A stretch of 40,809 bases of DNA. Origin: Pseudomonadales bacterium. Its GTDB lineage: Bacteria > Pseudomonadota > Gammaproteobacteria > Pseudomonadales > Pseudohongiellaceae. Position numbers and translations under genes: made by a program. Under the pieces are notes generated by a model, which saw nothing but the letters and a program-made list of their open reading frames with translations, was not told where the DNA came from and made no database searches. How positions within the stretch are numbered: the first letter of the stretch is position 1; the number at the start of each line of letters is the position of its first letter. The stretch is taken from the NCBI GenBank assembly GCA_023254735.1, contig JALRKV010000131.1:1-40809 (forward strand), in the 5' to 3' direction. Shown here in pieces: positions 27,933 through 40,809 of the stretch.

Positions 27933-30900
27933 ATGCGTCTCAAATGTATAAAGTTAGCCGGATTTAAGTCTTTCGTTGATCCTACAACAATCGATTTCCC
28001 CTCTAATCTCTGCTCAGTCGTCGGGCCTAACGGCTGCGGTAAATCGAATGTCATCGATGCCGTGCGTTGGGTGATGGGCGAAAGTTCCGCTAAGAACCTG
28101 CGAGGCGAAAATATGACCGATGTCATATTTAACGGTTCTGGTGGGCGCAAGCCGGTGGGACAGGCAAGTGTTGAACTGGTGTTCGATAATCACGATCATA
28201 AATTGACTGGCGAATACGCAAACTTCGACGAAGTATCCATAAAGCGCAAAGTGGATCGTGATGCGCAGTCTACCTACTCCCTAAATGGCACGAAATGCCG
28301 CCGCAAAGATGTCACGGATATATTCCTCGGCACAGGGCTTGGTGCGCGTAGCTATTCGATTATCGAGCAGGGCATGGTGTCAAGGCTGATTGAGTCCAAG
28401 CCCGAAGAGTTACGAGTCTTTATTGAAGAAGCTGCTGGCATCTCAAAATATAAAGAGAGGCGCAAAGAAACCGAGAGCCGAATCAAACGTACGCGCGAGA
28501 ATCTCGAGCGTTTATCAGATATTCGCGACGAATTAGGAAGACAGCTCGCACACCTCCAACGGCAATCGGTAGCTGCCGAAAAATACGGTGAGTATAAAGC
28601 GCAGGAGAGGCAGACGACCGCCTATCTAAATGCGCTTAAATGGCAGGCCTTGGATGTTGATATTAAACAGAACAAGGCGGCGATTGGAGACCAAGAAGTT
28701 AAGCTGGAAGCCACTATCGCCGACCAGCGCGAAGCCGATGCGAAAATCGAGCAGCGCTTAGTCGATGGCACGGAACTCGCTGACAAGCTCGGCGAAGTGC
28801 AGGCGAGATTCTATAGCTTAGGCAACGATATTGCGCGTCTCGAGCAATCCATCGAACATCATCTCGAACGCGCGGACCAAATGCGTTTCGATCTCAGTGA
28901 AACTCAGCAGGCCTATGATCAAACGAGGGAAGAGCTCGATACTGATCTCTCCCGCATCGTAGAGATAGAGACGGAGCTCGAGGAAGTGAGTCCTGAGCTC
29001 GATTCTGCGCTCGAGCTAGCAGCAGAGTCAGCGGCGATACTCGAAGATGCTGAATCTGGACTACGTCAATGGCAAACGGAATGGGATGCATTTAACGAAA
29101 GTGCGGAGCGCCCTAGGCAGGTCGCAGAGGTAGAACAGGCGAGGATCCAGCAACTTGAGAATATTGTGCAGCGCGGGCTCGAACGGAGCCGCCGGCTGGA
29201 TGAAGAACGGGCGCAGCTTCTGCAGTCAGACGAAGACGAAACTGTCATCGAGGCGAGGGAGGAGCTTGCACTTTTGGAGGAGACCATAGAGAAGCTCCAG
29301 GCTCAGAGTCAGCTCGCGGGCAGTGAGATTGCTCTGCGCCGCTCGGAATACAGTGAGTGTGCGGATCAGTTAGATGCCGCGCGAAGCGAATTGCAAACAG
29401 CTCGCGGTAAGCTTGCCTCGTTGGAAGCGCTGCAGCAAGCTGCTCTAGGGCTCGATAACGAAGAGGTGAATATCTGGTTGCGCAGCAACGGCCTTGGTGA
29501 TCGACAACGTCTAGCGGAAAGCATCCGTATTGAGGCGGGGTGGGAGCAGGCGGTCGAATCCGTGCTAGGGGAGACGCTGCAGAGTATCTGTGTCGAAGGG
29601 CTGGACGACATCGAGGCGCTTCTCGCTGAGTTGCCTGAGGGGCGCATTGCGCTCGTCGATGTTAAAACAAAGGCTAGCGACAAACTCTCGACAAACCTGG
29701 CCCTCAAACCATTGGGCGAATTTGTGCAGGCAGACAGCGGTATACGGGATCTGTTGCAGGGAATCTATGCCGCTGAGTCCTTGACTGAAGCACTGGCGCA
29801 GCGGTTAGCGCTTGGCTCGCACGAATCGATTGTTACGCCTGATGGACTCTGGCTCGGTCGATCATGGATCCAGCTAAAGACGGCTGACAAAGAGGGGTCG
29901 ATAGTAAAGAGGCGGGGTCTTATCGAAGAGCTCAACGAACTAATCGATGCGCGGCTTGTCCTCTCGAATCAACTCAATGACCGGCAAATCGAATTAAAAG
30001 AGGCGATTGCTGAGGCCGAGCAGGCGCGCGAACAACTGCAGTTAGATATCGCAGCCAACAGCAAGGCATTTGGTAATCTAAAATCCCAGCTGAGTGCGCA
30101 GCAGGCAAAAGTCGAGGAAGCAGGATTACGCCGTCAGCGAATTCACCATGAACTCGAGGAGCTTAAACGCCAAATCGAACTTGAGCAGGAAAACATAGCC
30201 GAATCGAGACAAAGGCTACAGGTTGCGCTCGATTCAATGGAAGAAAATATCGAAGCACGCGAAGCGTTAGAGCAAAGGCGCGAACAGCATATGCGCTCGC
30301 AGCAAGCCTCTCGTGAAAAGGCGCGAAACGACAAGGATCTTGCGCATTCGCTTGCCTTACGGCAGCAAACCTTGCAGTCGCAGCTCCAGTCAACTCGCGA
30401 GACTATGGATCGAATGTCTGCGCAGGTTAAACGGAGTCAAGAGCGGATCGAATTTCTGACAACACAAATTGCGACATCCGAAGAGCCTGTTGCGGACATG
30501 CGCGCAGAGTTGGAATCGCTTTTGGAAAAGCGATTAGACGTCGAGCAGGAACTCGCGCAGGCTAAGGCGCAAGTTGATGCGAACGAACACGCGATACGCG
30601 GATTGGAAGCGGAGCGAAATAGTATCCAGGAACGCAGCAATCAAATTCGTGAAGTGTTAATGCAAGCGCGGCTGAAAAGCGAAGGCGCGTCAGTAAAGCA
30701 GGAGGCGATACTCGAGCAGCTAACAGCCGCAAAGTTTAATTTAGAGGCTGTGCTTAACGCACTGCCGGAAGAATTAGACGTTGAACAATGTGACGCAGAA
30801 CTAGAGCGCCTCGCCACCCGTATCCAACGCTTGGGTCCAATCAATCTCGCAGCAATAGACGAATACGCACAGCAGTCCGAGAGAAAGGTTTATTTGGATA

Positions 30901-31445
30901 AACAGAATGAAGATCTCGAACGCGCATTGACTACCCTTCAAAATGCCATCAAGAAAATCGATCAGGAGACGCGTGCGCGTTTTAAAGAAACCTTCGATAA
31001 AGTTAATGCCGGTTTGCAGGCGCTTTTCCCGCGCGTGTTTGGTGGAGGCCACGCGTATCTTGATATGACAGGTGAAGACTTGCTCGATACTGGGGTCGCT
31101 ATCATGGCGCGGCCACCGGGTAAGAGGAACAGCACTATTCATTTGCTCTCAGGCGGCGAGAAAGCGATGACCGCGATAGCGCTGGTGTTTTCAATTTTCC
31201 AATTGAACCCTTCGCCTTTCTGTATGCTCGACGAAGTCGACGCGCCGTTGGATGATGCCAATGTGGGACGTTACGCCAATCTGGTTAAAGAAATGTCCAA
31301 ATCGGTTCAATTCATTTTCATCACCCACAATAAGATTACAATGGAAATGGCGAATCAGCTCCTAGGCGTAACGATGCATGAGCCGGGGGTGTCTAGAATC
31401 GTCGCCGTCGACATCGAAGAAGCCGCTGAGCTTGCAGCCATGTAG
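27933..31445 (+). CDS. smc: Chromosome segregation ATPase SMC
   Basis: 1170 residues, full length. SMC dimers with ScpA/ScpB extrude and condense chromosomal DNA. Head parts: GFKSFVDPTTIDF start, Walker A GPNGCGKSN (31-39), and at the C-terminus the signature LSGGEK (1072-1077) and Walker B FCMLDEVDAPLDD (Asp1100, Glu1101). Two long coiled coils rich in Glu, Gln, Arg and Ala (about 165-500 and 670-1010) flank a hinge near 508-660. SMC rather than MukB places the organism outside the enterobacterial branch. The next genes are zipA and ligA, the same block as in Pseudomonas. No strong ribosome-binding site precedes the ATG. Confidence 0.97.
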   Translation: MRLKCIKLAGFKSFVDPTTIDFPSNLCSVVGPNGCGKSNVIDAVRWVMGESSAKNLRGENMTDVIFNGSGGRKPVGQASVELVFDNHDHKLTGEYANFDEVSIKRKVDRDAQSTYSLNGTKCRRKDVTDIFLGTGLGARSYSIIEQGMVSRLIESKPEELRVFIEEAAGISKYKERRKETESRIKRTRENLERLSDIRDELGRQLAHLQRQSVAAEKYGEYKAQERQTTAYLNALKWQALDVDIKQNKAAIGDQEVKLEATIADQREADAKIEQRLVDGTELADKLGEVQARFYSLGNDIARLEQSIEHHLERADQMRFDLSETQQAYDQTREELDTDLSRIVEIETELEEVSPELDSALELAAESAAILEDAESGLRQWQTEWDAFNESAERPRQVAEVEQARIQQLENIVQRGLERSRRLDEERAQLLQSDEDETVIEAREELALLEETIEKLQAQSQLAGSEIALRRSEYSECADQLDAARSELQTARGKLASLEALQQAALGLDNEEVNIWLRSNGLGDRQRLAESIRIEAGWEQAVESVLGETLQSICVEGLDDIEALLAELPEGRIALVDVKTKASDKLSTNLALKPLGEFVQADSGIRDLLQGIYAAESLTEALAQRLALGSHESIVTPDGLWLGRSWIQLKTADKEGSIVKRRGLIEELNELIDARLVLSNQLNDRQIELKEAIAEAEQAREQLQLDIAANSKAFGNLKSQLSAQQAKVEEAGLRRQRIHHELEELKRQIELEQENIAESRQRLQVALDSMEENIEAREALEQRREQHMRSQQASREKARNDKDLAHSLALRQQTLQSQLQSTRETMDRMSAQVKRSQERIEFLTTQIATSEEPVADMRAELESLLEKRLDVEQELAQAKAQVDANEHAIRGLEAERNSIQERSNQIREVLMQARLKSEGASVKQEAILEQLTAAKFNLEAVLNALPEELDVEQCDAELERLATRIQRLGPINLAAIDEYAQQSERKVYLDKQNEDLERALTTLQNAIKKIDQETRARFKETFDKVNAGLQALFPRVFGGGHAYLDMTGEDLLDTGVAIMARPPGKRNSTIHLLSGGEKAMTAIALVFSIFQLNPSPFCMLDEVDAPLDDANVGRYANLVKEMSKSVQFIFITHNKITMEMANQLLGVTMHEPGVSRIVAVDIEEAAELAAM

Positions 31446-31533
31446 TTATGGCGGGGCTATCCTCCTATTTAGGGCGACGGGTAGGATGGCCTCCGCTTAT
31501 CGGGATTCAAGGCTAAGTATTTTTAACTTTACC

Positions 31534-31557
31534 CCGCAGATGGCTAAAGATCTGCGG
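31534..31557 (+). other. Hairpin in smc-zipA spacer
   Basis: CCGCAGAT (31534-31541) and ATCTGCGG (31550-31557) form a perfect 8-bp stem with the 8-nt loop GGCTAAAG. No T-run follows, so it is not a terminator; it may be an RNA processing or stability element, or an operator. It lies 58 bp before zipA. Confidence 0.4.
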
Positions 31558-31615
31558 TCATCGTGCTGATAACCCTAGGAATAACCTTCTTTCATCAGCC
31601 TGTCTAAAGTTTCTT

Positions 31616-35499
<3,884 letters not shown>

Positions 35500-35546
35500 A
35501 ACACGCATTACTAGGCTGTGACTGCGTCTAATTTGGATGATTATTT

Positions 35547-36323
35547 ATGAGTTGGTGGGGCAAGGTTGTCGGTGGCACGTTTGGTTTTATGCTTGGCGGT
35601 CCGCTCGGCGCGTTAATGGGCGTAAGTCTGGGCAATTACTTCGATGGCGGCTTAAATGCGCAGTCATCGCGCTTCGGATTAGGCGCGACTGAACGGGTGC
35701 AATCTGCCTTTTTTACAACGACTTTCGCATTAATGGGTTATGTGGCCAAATCCGACGGTAAGGTCACGCGCGACGAAATAGAAGTCGCTGAGCGCGTTAT
35801 GTCTCAGATGCGCCTCACCAAGCAGCAGCGAGAAGTTGCCGTAAAGCTTTTCAACGAAGGCAAACGCAAAGATTTTCCTCTCGACGAAATTCTCACCCAA
35901 TTTAGACGCGAATCTTTTCGGCGATCTAGCCTCGTACAGATGCTACTCGAAATTGTTGCCGCGACCGCACTTGCCGACGGCACGCTCCATGCGCAGGAGC
36001 GCAGAACGCTAGAACTGATTGCTAGCAAGCTAGGAATCAGTAAGGCGCGCCTCGACGCCGTTCTCGCGCGTGTGTCAGGCCAAGCAGGCTTTGAGAGTGC
36101 GGACGAGGGACGTTCTAAACTCGCTGCGGCCTACGCGCTCCTTGCTATCGATTCTACAGCGAGCATGGACGAAGTTAAGCGCGCGTATCGTCGCCAGATG
36201 AGTCAGCATCATCCCGATAAACTCGTCGCCAAAGGCTTGCCTGAAGAAATGATAGACATCGCAACGCGTAAAACGCAGGACATTAAATCTGCTTACGATT
36301 TGATTCGAAAGACGCGCGAGTGA
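35547..36323 (+). CDS. djlA: DjlA-type membrane co-chaperone (TerB + J domain)
   Basis: 258 residues. One glycine-rich N-terminal membrane segment (about 6-28, VVGGTFGFMLGGPLGALMGV), like the dimerising anchor of DjlA. A TerB/DjlA-N helical domain follows (about 50-175, SDGKVTRDEIEVAERVM and ADGTLHAQERRTLELIA, two acidic repeats). The C-terminal J domain has the HPD motif at 222-224 (SQHHPDKL) that stimulates DnaK. E. coli DjlA is 271 residues. It lies 47 bp after ligA and ends 4 bp from the convergent cation transporter gene. Confidence 0.93.
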   Translation: MSWWGKVVGGTFGFMLGGPLGALMGVSLGNYFDGGLNAQSSRFGLGATERVQSAFFTTTFALMGYVAKSDGKVTRDEIEVAERVMSQMRLTKQQREVAVKLFNEGKRKDFPLDEILTQFRRESFRRSSLVQMLLEIVAATALADGTLHAQERRTLELIASKLGISKARLDAVLARVSGQAGFESADEGRSKLAAAYALLAIDSTASMDEVKRAYRRQMSQHHPDKLVAKGLPEEMIDIATRKTQDIKSAYDLIRKTRE

Positions 36324-36327
36324 AGGG

Positions 36328-37497
36328 CTAGTTAACAGGTCGCGTCTCTTTCGATGAGCGCGTTCCGATGTGCTGTAAAACACGTATGCCGATTATATGC
36401 TCCAGATTCATTAATTGATCGGCAAGTGCGCAGGCGGTAGCAGCGTCGGCGACATTGCTAGCAATTAGATCTATCTCAATACCGTGCTCGAGGTAATGGA
36501 GATCGAATTTAAGTCCAGATTCGCTGTCGCTCATTGCCTGCCATCGCGTGGCGATCGCCGCTTCAACTTCATTTCTCGATGGAACTGCGGTGCCATCGAG
36601 AGGATGGTCGTGGTCGGGGTTGCCCTGCGGGTCTATGTGCGGAATTACCTCACTAACGTCAGTAAAGTATTCCCTAAGCCGTTTACTGGCAGCTGCACCT
36701 ATTTGATGACCCTCAGAGACTGAAATGCGGGGGTCCACAACGAGGTGAACTTCGACGATCGCTTTGCCACCCGACAGTCGAGAGCGTAGATCTGTAAGAT
36801 CTTTCACGCCTGGGGTCGCTTTTAAACACTCCTCAAATTCATCGCGGCGCTTGTCGGGTAGGGCGCTATCGACGAGTTCGCGCAGGCTTTCGGAGCAAAG
36901 GTCCCACCCAATTTTGGCGATTAATAGCGAGACAATCACTGCTGCGAGCGTGTCCAACCAGACCGCTCCTAATTGGGCGCCCAGAATACCAATTAACACG
37001 GCAATCGATGACAGCGCATCACTTCTGCTGTGCCATGCGTTGGCACGGAGAAGGCTCGAATTGAGTCGCTGCGCGGTTGCCAACGTGAATCGGTAGATCC
37101 ACTCTTTGCTGGCGATGGAAATCGCTGCGATGAGAGCGCCGGAAAGGCCAGGAACGGCAAGTTGATCGACCGCGGCCAACCGTTGGCTAGCGTCGTAGAG
37201 CAGTATCGCCGCTGTGATAAAGAAAACAACACCCATGACAATCGTGCCGACGGCCTCGAAGCGCCCGTGCCCATAGGGATGGCCTCTATCCGGGGCGGCA
37301 TAGGCAGTGCGGGCAATAATGAGCACAAAAATATCGGTCACTGCGTCGGTCAATGAATGCACGCCGTCAGCAACCAGCGCAAAAGACGCGCTCATTACCC
37401 CGCCGACTATTTTTCCTAAGCCCAGGGAAAGGTCCAATGCCATCCCGATAAGAGTAATGCGTACGGCTTCGGTTTGGGCGTCAGTCTGGTTTTTCAT
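36328..37497 (-). CDS. Cation diffusion facilitator family transporter with C-terminal extension
   Basis: 389 residues from the ATG at 37495-37497; a TTG two codons upstream is a weaker choice. About six membrane helices in the first 210 residues. Metal-site motifs are ADGVHSLTDAVTD in helix 2 and HSRSDALSS in helix 5, the pattern of FieF/YiiP-like zinc/iron exporters driven by proton exchange. A cytoplasmic CDF dimerisation domain follows (VEVHLVVDPRISVSEGHQIG, ending HIDPQG). About 85 further residues then include DHDHP and a second alpha/beta segment (FDLHYLEHGIEIDLIA) not present in E. coli FieF (300 residues). It converges with djlA. Confidence 0.88.
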   Translation of the reverse strand: MKNQTDAQTEAVRITLIGMALDLSLGLGKIVGGVMSASFALVADGVHSLTDAVTDIFVLIIARTAYAAPDRGHPYGHGRFEAVGTIVMGVVFFITAAILLYDASQRLAAVDQLAVPGLSGALIAAISIASKEWIYRFTLATAQRLNSSLLRANAWHSRSDALSSIAVLIGILGAQLGAVWLDTLAAVIVSLLIAKIGWDLCSESLRELVDSALPDKRRDEFEECLKATPGVKDLTDLRSRLSGGKAIVEVHLVVDPRISVSEGHQIGAAASKRLREYFTDVSEVIPHIDPQGNPDHDHPLDGTAVPSRNEVEAAIATRWQAMSDSESGLKFDLHYLEHGIEIDLIASNVADAATACALADQLMNLEHIIGIRVLQHIGTRSSKETRPVN

Positions 37498-37820
37498 AAG
37501 CAAAGGCGGTCATCAGATAGGGTTGGATAGCAAACTCTCTGAATTATGGGCGCTATTCGTGTCACAAGGAATGGGCTTAGCTCAATGTTTGGCCTCTCAA
37601 AGAAAAAAGCCCGCGATCCGGAGATCGCAGGCTTAAGGCACATTGGCCTAATTAAGGACCGCAAGCGGTCAATCTATCAAGGGAGAGATAAATGGCTCAA
37701 AACCCACAATTTTGAAAACAATCTACCTACACTTATTCAGACCCCGCCCTTCGATGAGAGTTCCCGAATTGCTGAAAAATTCTCTAATAAGCGGGGAGTA
37801 ATCTTAACTTATTGATAAAT
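37498..37820. other. Intergenic region and PreP-like gene 3' UTR
   Basis: 323 bp between two minus-strand genes. The left part (37498-37600) should hold the cation-transporter promoter. The right part (37601-37820) is the 3' region of the PreP-like gene, with a terminator at 37601-37634 and a perfect 6-bp hairpin GACCGC-AA-GCGGTC at 37657-37670. A plus-strand frame at 37546-37815 runs straight through the terminator and has no family resemblance, so it is left out. Confidence 0.5.
37601..37634 (-). terminator. Rho-independent terminator of PreP-like gene
   Basis: AAGCCCGCGATC (37607-37618) pairs with GATCGCAGGCTT (37623-37634) with one mismatch and a 4-nt loop. On the minus strand the stem runs into TTTTTTCTTT. 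It lies about 187 bp after the peptidase stop codon, leaving a long 3' untranslated region. Confidence 0.85.
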
Positions 37821-40787
37821 TTATATTTTATTAATCACCAGCCCATCAATTTTGAGAGATTGAGCGGCGCTCGCAGAGGTAATCACGGCAACACTTGGCG
37901 CAATTCCCACGAAATAGCGCTCGGCGACCGCCTGCAGGTCCTCAATGGTCGTAGCAAGGACTCGCTGCCTAAATGCCAAACGCTGCTCGATACCACGACC
38001 AAAAACACGATTATAGAAAGCAGCTTTGGCCTCGCCGGCAGGTGAGGCGGGTTTGTCCATCTGCGCAATAACGCCGAGTATCGCCTCTTCGAGCTGATTA
38101 TCTGGATGGCGAGTAGTCAGCAGCCAATCGATAGACCTATTAAAATCGGCTAGAGTCGCATCAAGCCTCGGGTCACGGTAGCTGTAGAACCGAAAAGAGG
38201 CTGAGGATCCATCCTGGCTCGCGCCGCCTCCATAGGCGCCACCTTTCTCGCGAATCGCGCTATGCAGGAAGCCGTTACGCAGGAAGCCGGCGAGTACCTG
38301 AAGTGTTGCATGATCTTTATGATTGGAGGGCACAGTGGGGAAGGCTTGTGCGCAGAAATTTACCTGGGTCGATGTCGTCCATGCTTGCGCAACGGAGTGT
38401 CTAATGGGCTCAAGCAAGAAGCTTCCAAGCGCAGAGCCGCGCACCTGGGATTGCCACGTATGCGCGATAGGAGAGGCGAGGGTTTCCTCATACTCAGGCT
38501 CCCCGATCAATAAAAACTGTCGATCAGCTGAGGTAATTAGGGAATGCAGATCCCTAAAGCGTGACAGCAGCGCTGCGCGCTCGACAGGGGTTTTTAACTG
38601 CTCACGGAGTGCCTTCAGCTTAATCAACCCTGCGAGGCCAGCAGTTTGATGATTCATTTGCGCCGTAGGTGAATAACCGCTGCTGGCTGCACTCATGGCG
38701 AGAGAGTGTCCTGAGCCGGTAATACTGCTGAGTTTGCGCGTTGTTATTTGCTCAATCAGCTCGGTGATCCTTTGTTCCTCGTCGAAGCGCACGCCGTCTA
38801 TTGTTTCTGCGAGCAGTTGGCTGAGCGCCTGATTGTTTGCACGCAGGCATTTAGAGGAAAACGTCAGCGTACCCTGTACTCTCTGCTCATCGTCTTGATG
38901 GCTTTTAATGCTGCTAAAACAGTTAATGCCGCCACACACCTGCGCCTGCCAAGCTTGGGTTTGAGCATAGTCACGCTCACCGACGCCCAGCTCGGTCACG
39001 CAGCTCGTGTATAGGGGAAGTATCTCGAGGAGGTTTTCTGGCAGCTTCGGCAGAGTATAAACAACTTGCTGATAGGCTAGCCCGTTAGTCCCTTGCCCGT
39101 AGTAAGTCAGCGTGTCGCCCGAAGCCAGTTTTCTGACTTTTGGCTGTGGCTCAGATAGCGTTTCAGGGACATCTTCTTTGCTTACTTTAGGCAGTATAGA
39201 CGGGTCGTCTACGGCGCTTTGGCGTGCCTCCAATGCCTTGCTGCGCGCTACGATAGTCTCAATCTGCTCTTGCGACAGCGAACCTTTAATCGCAGCGAGT
39301 TTTTCGCGCTCTGCTAGCTCTTTTCGCTGTGCAAGCTCGAAATCCGGAGTGAGTGTGAGGGTTAGCCGATGCTTGTTGTCGAGCAGTAAAGACTGGATCA
39401 AGTTTGGGATAAAATCAGGATCAAGGACTTCGGCGCGAAGTTTCTCAAGCACTGGGTCAATGTCCATAAGTTCGATTGGGTCACCACGATGCATTGCGCT
39501 TGAGAGACCAGCGAGGATTAGTTGCAGGCCGTACGGGTAACTATCACCGGCTATCTCACGATGGCTCAACTCGAGTTGATGTAGCGCAGCGAGGATGTGT
39601 TCTTGGTCAATCCCTTTTTCGACGATTGCTTCGAGGGTTTGAATGATGAGTGCCTCTACGGCATCGGTAGTCCCTGGAGCGCAGCCCTCGAGTCCTGCCA
39701 TAAAACTCATCTCTCGGTTGGAATCCTCAAGCCCGCACATGGGTGAGGGTGAGGCGCCAAGCTCGCTCGTTTCCAAGGCAGCGAGTAAAGGGCTGCCGCT
39801 ATTGTCCATCAATACTGCGGTTAGTAGCTCTGCCCTGAAGAGTTCTTCGATATTGCTGCTCTTGCCTAGGAGCCAGGCCACCACCACGTGCCCTTGAGGC
39901 GCGTCTTGTGGTTCCGCAGCGAAGCTTTCTTCAACGCGAACTGGTTCGCAATATCGCACCTCATCGAGTATCTCAATTTTTTCATCGAGCAGGTCGAAAC
40001 GCTTCAGCGCGAGTGTCTCGAATCGCTCCTGATGTTCATGCGCTGGAATGTTGCCAAAGGTCATGAACACCGCATTGCTGGGGTGGTAATGCGTGCGATA
40101 GAAGTCAGTGAGTTCTTCGTAGCTCAGGCTCGGAATATCTTCAGGTTCACCACCGCTGTTGTAGTGGTAAGTCGTCGTGGGGAATAAATGTTTGCTCAAA
40201 GCCTGCCAGAGAACGCTGTTGGTCGAACTCATCGCGCCCTTCATCTCGTTGTAGACGACGCCTTTGTACTGAAGTTCGGTCGTTGGGTCATCGAGCTTGG
40301 CGAACTCAAGACGATGACCTTCCTGCGCGAAGTCCAATTCATCTAGACGAGAGAAGAACGCGGCGTCAAGATAGACCTCCAAAAGATTATTGAAATCTTT
40401 TCGGTTTTTACTGGCAAAAGGGTAGGCAGTCCAATCGCTGCTTGTGAAGGCATTCATAAACGTATTAAGTGAGCGCCGGATCATCATGAAAAAGGGATCG
40501 CGAACCGGATATTTCTCACTGCCGCACAGCGCAGTATGTTCGAGTATATGGGCAACGCCTTTGGAGTCGGTTGGAACGGTACGAAAGCCTACGAGGAAGA
40601 CGTTCTCATCGTTTTCGCTCGCGAGATGGTAGTGCGCAGCGCCGGTGACACGATGCACATAGTGCTCCATGGTCAAATTCAATGAATCGATACGCTCGCT
40701 GCGTTGCCACTCGAACGCGGAGTGAGCCAGTGCGGCTTTCGCGACCTCTATAGATCCGTCCAGGGGTGGCTGTGTTGGCTTGTTCAT
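37821..40787 (-). CDS. M16C zinc metalloprotease, PreP-like
   Basis: 988 residues. Family M16C (PreP, presequence protease) enzymes are single-chain clamshells of two homologous halves that degrade short unfolded peptides in a closed chamber. The inverted zinc motif HILEH (His80, Glu83, His84) lies in SKGVAHILEHTALCGSEKYP, followed by the conserved FMMIRRSLNTFMNAFTSSDWTAY region. A central charged helical linker (about 465-550) joins the halves, and the second half has the substrate-binding RxxY-like area near KGGAYGGGAS. No signal peptide is visible (MNKPTQPPLDG), so a cytoplasmic site is likely. The ATG is at 40785-40787 with a weak ribosome-binding site. It ends with the stop at 37821-37823. 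Confidence 0.93.
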   Translation of the reverse strand: MNKPTQPPLDGSIEVAKAALAHSAFEWQRSERIDSLNLTMEHYVHRVTGAAHYHLASENDENVFLVGFRTVPTDSKGVAHILEHTALCGSEKYPVRDPFFMMIRRSLNTFMNAFTSSDWTAYPFASKNRKDFNNLLEVYLDAAFFSRLDELDFAQEGHRLEFAKLDDPTTELQYKGVVYNEMKGAMSSTNSVLWQALSKHLFPTTTYHYNSGGEPEDIPSLSYEELTDFYRTHYHPSNAVFMTFGNIPAHEHQERFETLALKRFDLLDEKIEILDEVRYCEPVRVEESFAAEPQDAPQGHVVVAWLLGKSSNIEELFRAELLTAVLMDNSGSPLLAALETSELGASPSPMCGLEDSNREMSFMAGLEGCAPGTTDAVEALIIQTLEAIVEKGIDQEHILAALHQLELSHREIAGDSYPYGLQLILAGLSSAMHRGDPIELMDIDPVLEKLRAEVLDPDFIPNLIQSLLLDNKHRLTLTLTPDFELAQRKELAEREKLAAIKGSLSQEQIETIVARSKALEARQSAVDDPSILPKVSKEDVPETLSEPQPKVRKLASGDTLTYYGQGTNGLAYQQVVYTLPKLPENLLEILPLYTSCVTELGVGERDYAQTQAWQAQVCGGINCFSSIKSHQDDEQRVQGTLTFSSKCLRANNQALSQLLAETIDGVRFDEEQRITELIEQITTRKLSSITGSGHSLAMSAASSGYSPTAQMNHQTAGLAGLIKLKALREQLKTPVERAALLSRFRDLHSLITSADRQFLLIGEPEYEETLASPIAHTWQSQVRGSALGSFLLEPIRHSVAQAWTTSTQVNFCAQAFPTVPSNHKDHATLQVLAGFLRNGFLHSAIREKGGAYGGGASQDGSSASFRFYSYRDPRLDATLADFNRSIDWLLTTRHPDNQLEEAILGVIAQMDKPASPAGEAKAAFYNRVFGRGIEQRLAFRQRVLATTIEDLQAVAERYFVGIAPSVAVITSASAAQSLKIDGLVINKI

Positions 40788-40809
40788 AAAGTCTCGCTGT
40801 GGTCGGTTG

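Noticed and set aside
37660..37670. GCAAGCGGTC resembling a Pasteurellaceae DNA uptake signal
   Set aside because: I noticed only this one occurrence, as half of a palindromic hairpin; uptake signals would recur across the window.
37546..37815. 89-codon plus-strand frame between the CDF and PreP-like genes
   Set aside because: It reads through the minus-strand terminator, shows no protein family and has no ribosome-binding site.

Overview
The window is about 41 kb of gammaproteobacterial chromosome with moderate GC and dense housekeeping genes. Four features point to a marine gammaproteobacterium of the broad Pseudomonadales/Cellvibrionales/Oceanospirillales type: a fused tyrA-aroA gene, an SMC-zipA-ligA block (SMC rather than MukB), a pheT-ihfA-merR-tRNA-Pro block, and a ubiG-mtaD-gyrA to rpsA-ihfB order like that of Pseudomonas. 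I cannot name genus or species. No insertion sequence, prophage, CRISPR array or rRNA gene is visible.

Layout. (1) Positions 1-1592, minus strand: the 5' part of ubiG, then mtaD. (2) 1593-10917, plus strand: gyrA, a prephenate dehydratase gene without a chorismate mutase domain, fused tyrA-aroA, cmk, rpsA and ihfB. gyrA to cmk are nearly fused or overlapping and probably co-transcribed, placing Phe/Tyr synthesis and the last shikimate-pathway steps beside topology and translation genes. (3) 10990-15943: a strong terminator, then lapA, pyrF, a secreted ComEA-like helix-hairpin-helix protein, a WecA/WbpL-type lipid-carrier sugar-phosphate transferase and a WbpM/FlaA1-type nucleotide-sugar dehydratase. 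This is where Pseudomonas carries its O-antigen cluster, but only the initiating pair is present. (4) 15991-19185: periplasmic cyclophilin and tRNA-Asn (minus strand), then uvrB. (5) 19298-27181: tRNA-Val, thrS, infC, rpmI, rplT, pheS, pheT, ihfA, a MerR-like gene and tRNA-Pro; a classic translation cluster. Both IHF subunit genes lie within 16 kb of each other. (6) 27182-27932: a gene-poor gap with one orphan ribbon-helix-helix antitoxin-like gene. (7) 27933-36323: smc, zipA (very long, with an acidic tetrapeptide-repeat linker), ligA and a DjlA-type TerB/J-domain protein. (8) 36328-40787, minus strand: a cation diffusion facilitator with a C-terminal extension and a PreP-like M16C metalloprotease.

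Most genes are textbook. I did not find a clear new multi-gene system. The items most worth a second look are what is missing (the chorismate mutase domain, lapB, serC/hisC/mtnA, the body of the O-antigen cluster), the 12-bp repeat tract in zipA, and several structured untranslated regions: the gyrA leader, the ihfB leader with two exclusive hairpins, the comEA leader with a long inverted repeat touching the ribosome-binding site, the infC-rpmI spacer, and the structured 3' region of the PreP-like gene. All RNA structures were found by eye and not folded computationally.
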